Below, piece by piece: positions 61,832-64,000 of a DNA stretch of 64,000 nucleotides. How positions within the stretch are numbered: the first letter of the stretch is position 1; each line of letters opens with the position of its first letter. The position numbers and the translations under genes are program-made. The notes below the pieces were generated by a model, which saw nothing but the letters and a program-made list of their open reading frames with translations, was not told where the DNA came from and did not search any database. Source of the DNA: CAUPWF01 sp963515125 (GTDB lineage Bacteria > Bacillota > Clostridia > Lachnospirales > Lachnospiraceae); the NCBI GenBank assembly GCA_052116865.1, contig JBQKKG010000011.1, forward strand, positions 60,111 to 124,110, in the 5' to 3' direction.

Positions 61832-62257
61832 ATGATTTCAAACGAATTAATGAATATTGTTGACCAGCTCAACAAAAAAGGGAAGATGTGTTTTTTTGAT
61901 GGTGCATCAGAAGAGCAAATTGCGCTGTTTGAAAAAGAATATAGAATTAAGCTACCATTGAAATTCAAAGAATGGTTACTATTTTCTGATGGTGGCGAAT
62001 GTTTTTTACCTGCAGGCATTCAACTATATGGTGTAGTGCATAAACCATTAATCGATGTTAATGACGATGATAGGCTTGATGACAAGTATCTTGTTATTGG
62101 CACATTATCATCTGGAGACCCTATTGTATGTGAAAAATCAGGAGAGCAAATTTCAATCTATAATCACGAAGCTGGGAAAATAGAGAGTGATGAAACATAT
62201 GCTGATTTCTTTGTTTTTTTAAATGACTTTTATGAGCTGCTTGGAATTGGAGATTGA
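61832..62257 (+). CDS. SUKH (SMI1/KNR4) immunity protein
   Basis: 141 residues after AAGGAGG. EEQIALFEKEYRIKLPLKFKEWLLFSDGGE is the SUKH signature; a C-terminal helix (FFVFLNDFYELL) completes the fold. SUKH proteins neutralise nuclease toxins. It lies 4 nt before an HNH/GHH nuclease gene, in immunity-then-toxin order. Confidence 0.9.
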   Translation: MISNELMNIVDQLNKKGKMCFFDGASEEQIALFEKEYRIKLPLKFKEWLLFSDGGECFLPAGIQLYGVVHKPLIDVNDDDRLDDKYLVIGTLSSGDPIVCEKSGEQISIYNHEAGKIESDETYADFFVFLNDFYELLGIGD

Positions 62258-62261
62258 TGCT

Positions 62262-63200
62262 ATGTCAAGAAGAACCTCTGATGCAAATAAGGTAATTTCC
62301 GCAGCTTGGGCCAAAGAGCAACAGTTAGTTTGCGAAGGAAAAGGCACAAGAGATTGGACTCCTGAACAACAACAGGATATTTTTGATAGAGGAAAAGCAT
62401 ATGATGATAATGGAAAAGCATTAGAAGGTCATCACATGAAAAGTGCAGAGAAATTTCCTAAGTATCAAGGAAATCTTCAAAACATCCAATTTCTATCAAG
62501 ATCAGAACATTTCAATGCTCATAATGGAAATTTTCAAAATCCTACAAATGGGTTTTATAATCCTAATACAAGCGAAATGTTAGAATTTGACTTAGATAAA
62601 GTCGAACCTTGTGAAGTTATTGAATTGTCTGAGCTAATAATAAATACAAATAATGCAATGCGGAATTCAAAAGAGAATACAGAGCACCATTCAAATAACG
62701 ATACTAATTTTTCTGAGGTTGATAGAAAAAGAATAAATTTGAATGAAACTACTCCAACAGAGGATGTCACAACTAAAAGAATCGTAGATGTACCTAAATC
62801 ACCAAACATCAATACATCGAAAAAAAAGAGAGTCGGTATTGGAAACCAGATTTTACGAGTTGCAGATGCAGCTCAGAAATTCAGCAATCGACATCCTATT
62901 TTGACTGAAATAGGAAAGTGGGCAGGCTTGATAGTCTTGAGCGCAGCTGCTGGCAAGGCGGTTTCGAATAGTGGAAAATCGAGTAACGAAAATTCAAATA
63001 GTGATAATAACTACATTCCACCAACAAATACAAAGACTCCGAACGAAAGTTCAGAAGAATTGTTAACGTCATCTGTTCAATCTTCAGATGATATTGTGAA
63101 GTCTTCTCCAAGTGAGCATACGGTATCACCACATAGACAACGATACAATGGAGTATGGAAAGATAAAGAGTCATACTCTCGTGGAAAAAAAGATGACTAA
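62262..63200 (+). CDS. HNH/GHH nuclease toxin-like protein
   Basis: 312 residues from ATG 62262 (TTGGAGA upstream). The nuclease lies near the N-terminus: EGHHMKSAEKFPKYQGN (GHH 56-58), IQFLSRSEHFNAHNGNF. A Ser/Asn/Thr-rich linker with a hydrophobic patch (WAGLIVLSAAAGKAV) follows. Unlike polymorphic toxins, the nuclease is not at the C-terminus and no secretion domain is present. Confidence 0.75.
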   Translation: MSRRTSDANKVISAAWAKEQQLVCEGKGTRDWTPEQQQDIFDRGKAYDDNGKALEGHHMKSAEKFPKYQGNLQNIQFLSRSEHFNAHNGNFQNPTNGFYNPNTSEMLEFDLDKVEPCEVIELSELIINTNNAMRNSKENTEHHSNNDTNFSEVDRKRINLNETTPTEDVTTKRIVDVPKSPNINTSKKKRVGIGNQILRVADAAQKFSNRHPILTEIGKWAGLIVLSAAAGKAVSNSGKSSNENSNSDNNYIPPTNTKTPNESSEELLTSSVQSSDDIVKSSPSEHTVSPHRQRYNGVWKDKESYSRGKKDD

Positions 63201-63244
63201 AAAATATAAATATAACTTCCAGCACTGATTATATTTCAGTGATG

Positions 63245-63344
63245 ATTTGATTGAAGTAGGAAAACAGCTTGAACGTGCGGTTAATATAGCAGATATAGCA
63301 ATCCTTGATAATTTAGAGTTATCCGATAACAAGGAATCATCGTA
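63245..63344 (+). pseudogene. Gene remnant, about 33 codons
   Basis: The frame DDLIEVGKQLERAVNIADIA through LELSDNKESS to the TAG at 63342-63344 reads like a real C-terminal end, but has a stop just upstream and no good start or ribosome site. Family unknown. Confidence 0.4.
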
Positions 63345-63406
63345 GATGTTAGATTCAAGAGAATTCAAGGGTAGTATAAAGCATAAACGAATACGATAAT
63401 GAACCA

Positions 63407-63433
63407 AGCCCCATAACCTGGGGCTATTATTTT
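63407..63433 (+). terminator. Terminator before the excisionase gene
   Basis: AGCCCCA (63407-63413) and TGGGGCT (63419-63425) with loop TAACC, then ATTATTTT. Confidence 0.75.
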
Positions 63434-63457
63434 GCACAAAAATGCAAGGGGTCCCCA

Positions 63458-63646
63458 ATGAATCAACAACCCGAAAAAGCCCTACTCAACCTAGAAGAGT
63501 TCTGCTCATATCTAGGCATAGGAAAAACCAAAGCAAGGGAATTATTGAAAGACCCATCAAGTACATTTACCTTCAAGATCGGCAATCGATATTACGCCAA
63601 TAAGAAGAAACTAGACCAATGGCTTGATCGTAACAGCGGGAATTAG
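63458..63646 (+). CDS. xis: Excisionase
   Basis: 62 residues: LLNLEEFCSYLGIGKTKARELL, then FKIGNRYYANKKKLDQWL, the winged-helix excisionase pattern of Tn916-like and related integrative elements. It is followed by the integrase start, the usual xis-int order at the end of such elements. Confidence 0.88.
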   Translation: MNQQPEKALLNLEEFCSYLGIGKTKARELLKDPSSTFTFKIGNRYYANKKKLDQWLDRNSGN

Positions 63647-63689
63647 CCTATGAAGATGGCGAATAATAAAAAATTAAATAGTACACACC

Positions 63690-63765
63690 AACCAGCCTGT
63701 TTTATAGTATCATAAGTCCATACATTGCTATGTACTTATGATTCCTGTAACGCAGGTTGTTTTCG
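63690..63765 (+). promoter_or_regulatory. Stem-loop leader between xis and int
   Basis: ATCATAAGT and ACTTATGAT (within about 63709-63742) form a 9-bp stem; AGCCTG and CAGGTT form an outer partial stem. Such leaders commonly precede integrase genes of these elements. Confidence 0.45.
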
Positions 63766-63785
63766 CTTACGAAAGGAGCTTGTAT

Positions 63786-63887
63786 ATGGGAAAAGATATA
63801 AATGGCAAGGAACTGGGCACAGGAATTATGCAGAGAAAAGATGGAAGATACGTTGGTCGTTTTATAAATCGCTTTGGACAGCGATAG
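63786..63887 (+). pseudogene. Truncated integrase, N-terminal 33 residues
   Basis: GAAAGGAG precedes ATG 63786. GKELGTGIMQRKDGRYVGRF ... NRFGQR is the arm-binding start of a tyrosine integrase, but a TAG follows at 63885-63887 and no continuation is found in any frame. The sequence after it (63888-64000) is unrelated and more G/C-rich, with a CCGTTCC/GGAACGG hairpin, so the gene appears cut by an insertion or deletion. Confidence 0.75.
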
Positions 63888-64000
63888 GAATGCATATTCC
63901 GCGAAATCTGCGCATCCGTTCCAAAGGAACGGAGCGCTATTCCGCTTGAAACTGAGCGGAGCTCAGCTGATTGATTAGTTACTGTTGTTTACACGTCTGT
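63888..64000. other. Unrelated sequence after the integrase break
   Basis: 113 nt to the window edge. CCGTTCC and GGAACGG form a short hairpin (about 63912-63929). I cannot tell whether this is the end of an inserted element or chromosomal sequence. Confidence 0.3.

Noticed and set aside
63725..63949. Open frame of 74 codons at the right end
   Set aside because: It overlaps the better-supported integrase start in another frame and gives a random-looking product.
1..64000. CRISPR arrays or rRNA genes
   Set aside because: No regularly spaced repeat-spacer pattern and no rRNA core sequence was seen. The only tandem repeats are the short 10-11-bp arrays described.

Overview
The window looks like a low-GC Clostridia chromosome, most likely Lachnospiraceae. 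This is inferred from AT-rich codon use, strong AGGAGG ribosome sites, two T-box leaders, a sporulation-type sigma-H, Mini-RNase III, DUF1540 and MocR genes, and the gene order cysE-cysS-mrnC-rlmB-sigH. No 16S gene is present, so the genus is not settled.

Layout. (1) 1-6.6 kb is core chromosome: pyruvate kinase, a cysteine T-box controlling cysE-cysS-mrnC-rlmB, sigH, and a tRNA-Thr(GGT). (2) 6528-38449 is a complete-looking 32 kb prophage of HK97-fold siphovirus type, integrated in the 3' half of the tRNA-Thr gene. An exact 48-bp direct repeat marks attL and attR, with AAGTTAGTCA arm-type repeats just inside each end. Its modules in order are integrase and lysogeny switch, antirepressor, recombination (Sak/DUF1071-like annealing protein, NinB-like protein, RusA) and replication (replisome organiser carrying an internal 11-bp iteron array), a modification region (PP-loop PAPS-reductase-like gene plus a nonsense-interrupted C5 cytosine methylase), a run of small accessory genes including one self-contained moron, a late regulator, HNH/terminase packaging, capsid, tail (with a -1 frameshift tail chaperone), baseplate, holin and endolysin. 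(3) 38.5-54.7 kb is core chromosome again: glnS, a MocR regulator, cardiolipin synthase, purA, asnA, SEC-C and YdcF proteins, a threonine T-box controlling a thioesterase and thrS, DUF1540, an AI-2E family exporter and metA. Several intergenic gaps carry a GC-rich palindromic stem-loop family. (4) 54.7-64 kb is an AT-rich genomic island next to metA. It opens with a four-copy 11-bp tandem array that resembles integrase arm sites, and ends with an excisionase and a truncated integrase start.

The island is the most interesting part. After a Fic AMP-transferase it carries a compact run on one strand: a PD-(D/E)XK nuclease-like protein with an overlapping SF2 helicase (the HamA/HamB or AbpA/AbpB arrangement), then a strong intercistronic hairpin, then an Abi/UG-type reverse transcriptase with a long helical C-terminal region, then a structured non-coding stretch. 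To my knowledge a Hachiman-like nuclease-helicase pair linked to a reverse transcriptase is not one of the named defence systems. It is the best candidate here for an undescribed system. A SUKH immunity gene with an HNH (GHH) toxin-like nuclease follows.

A second unexplained signal lies in the prophage. The PAPS-reductase-like gene and the methylase each have a strong Shine-Dalgarno sequence about 50 nt upstream of the start, separated from it by an outer inverted repeat that encloses two perfect palindromes.
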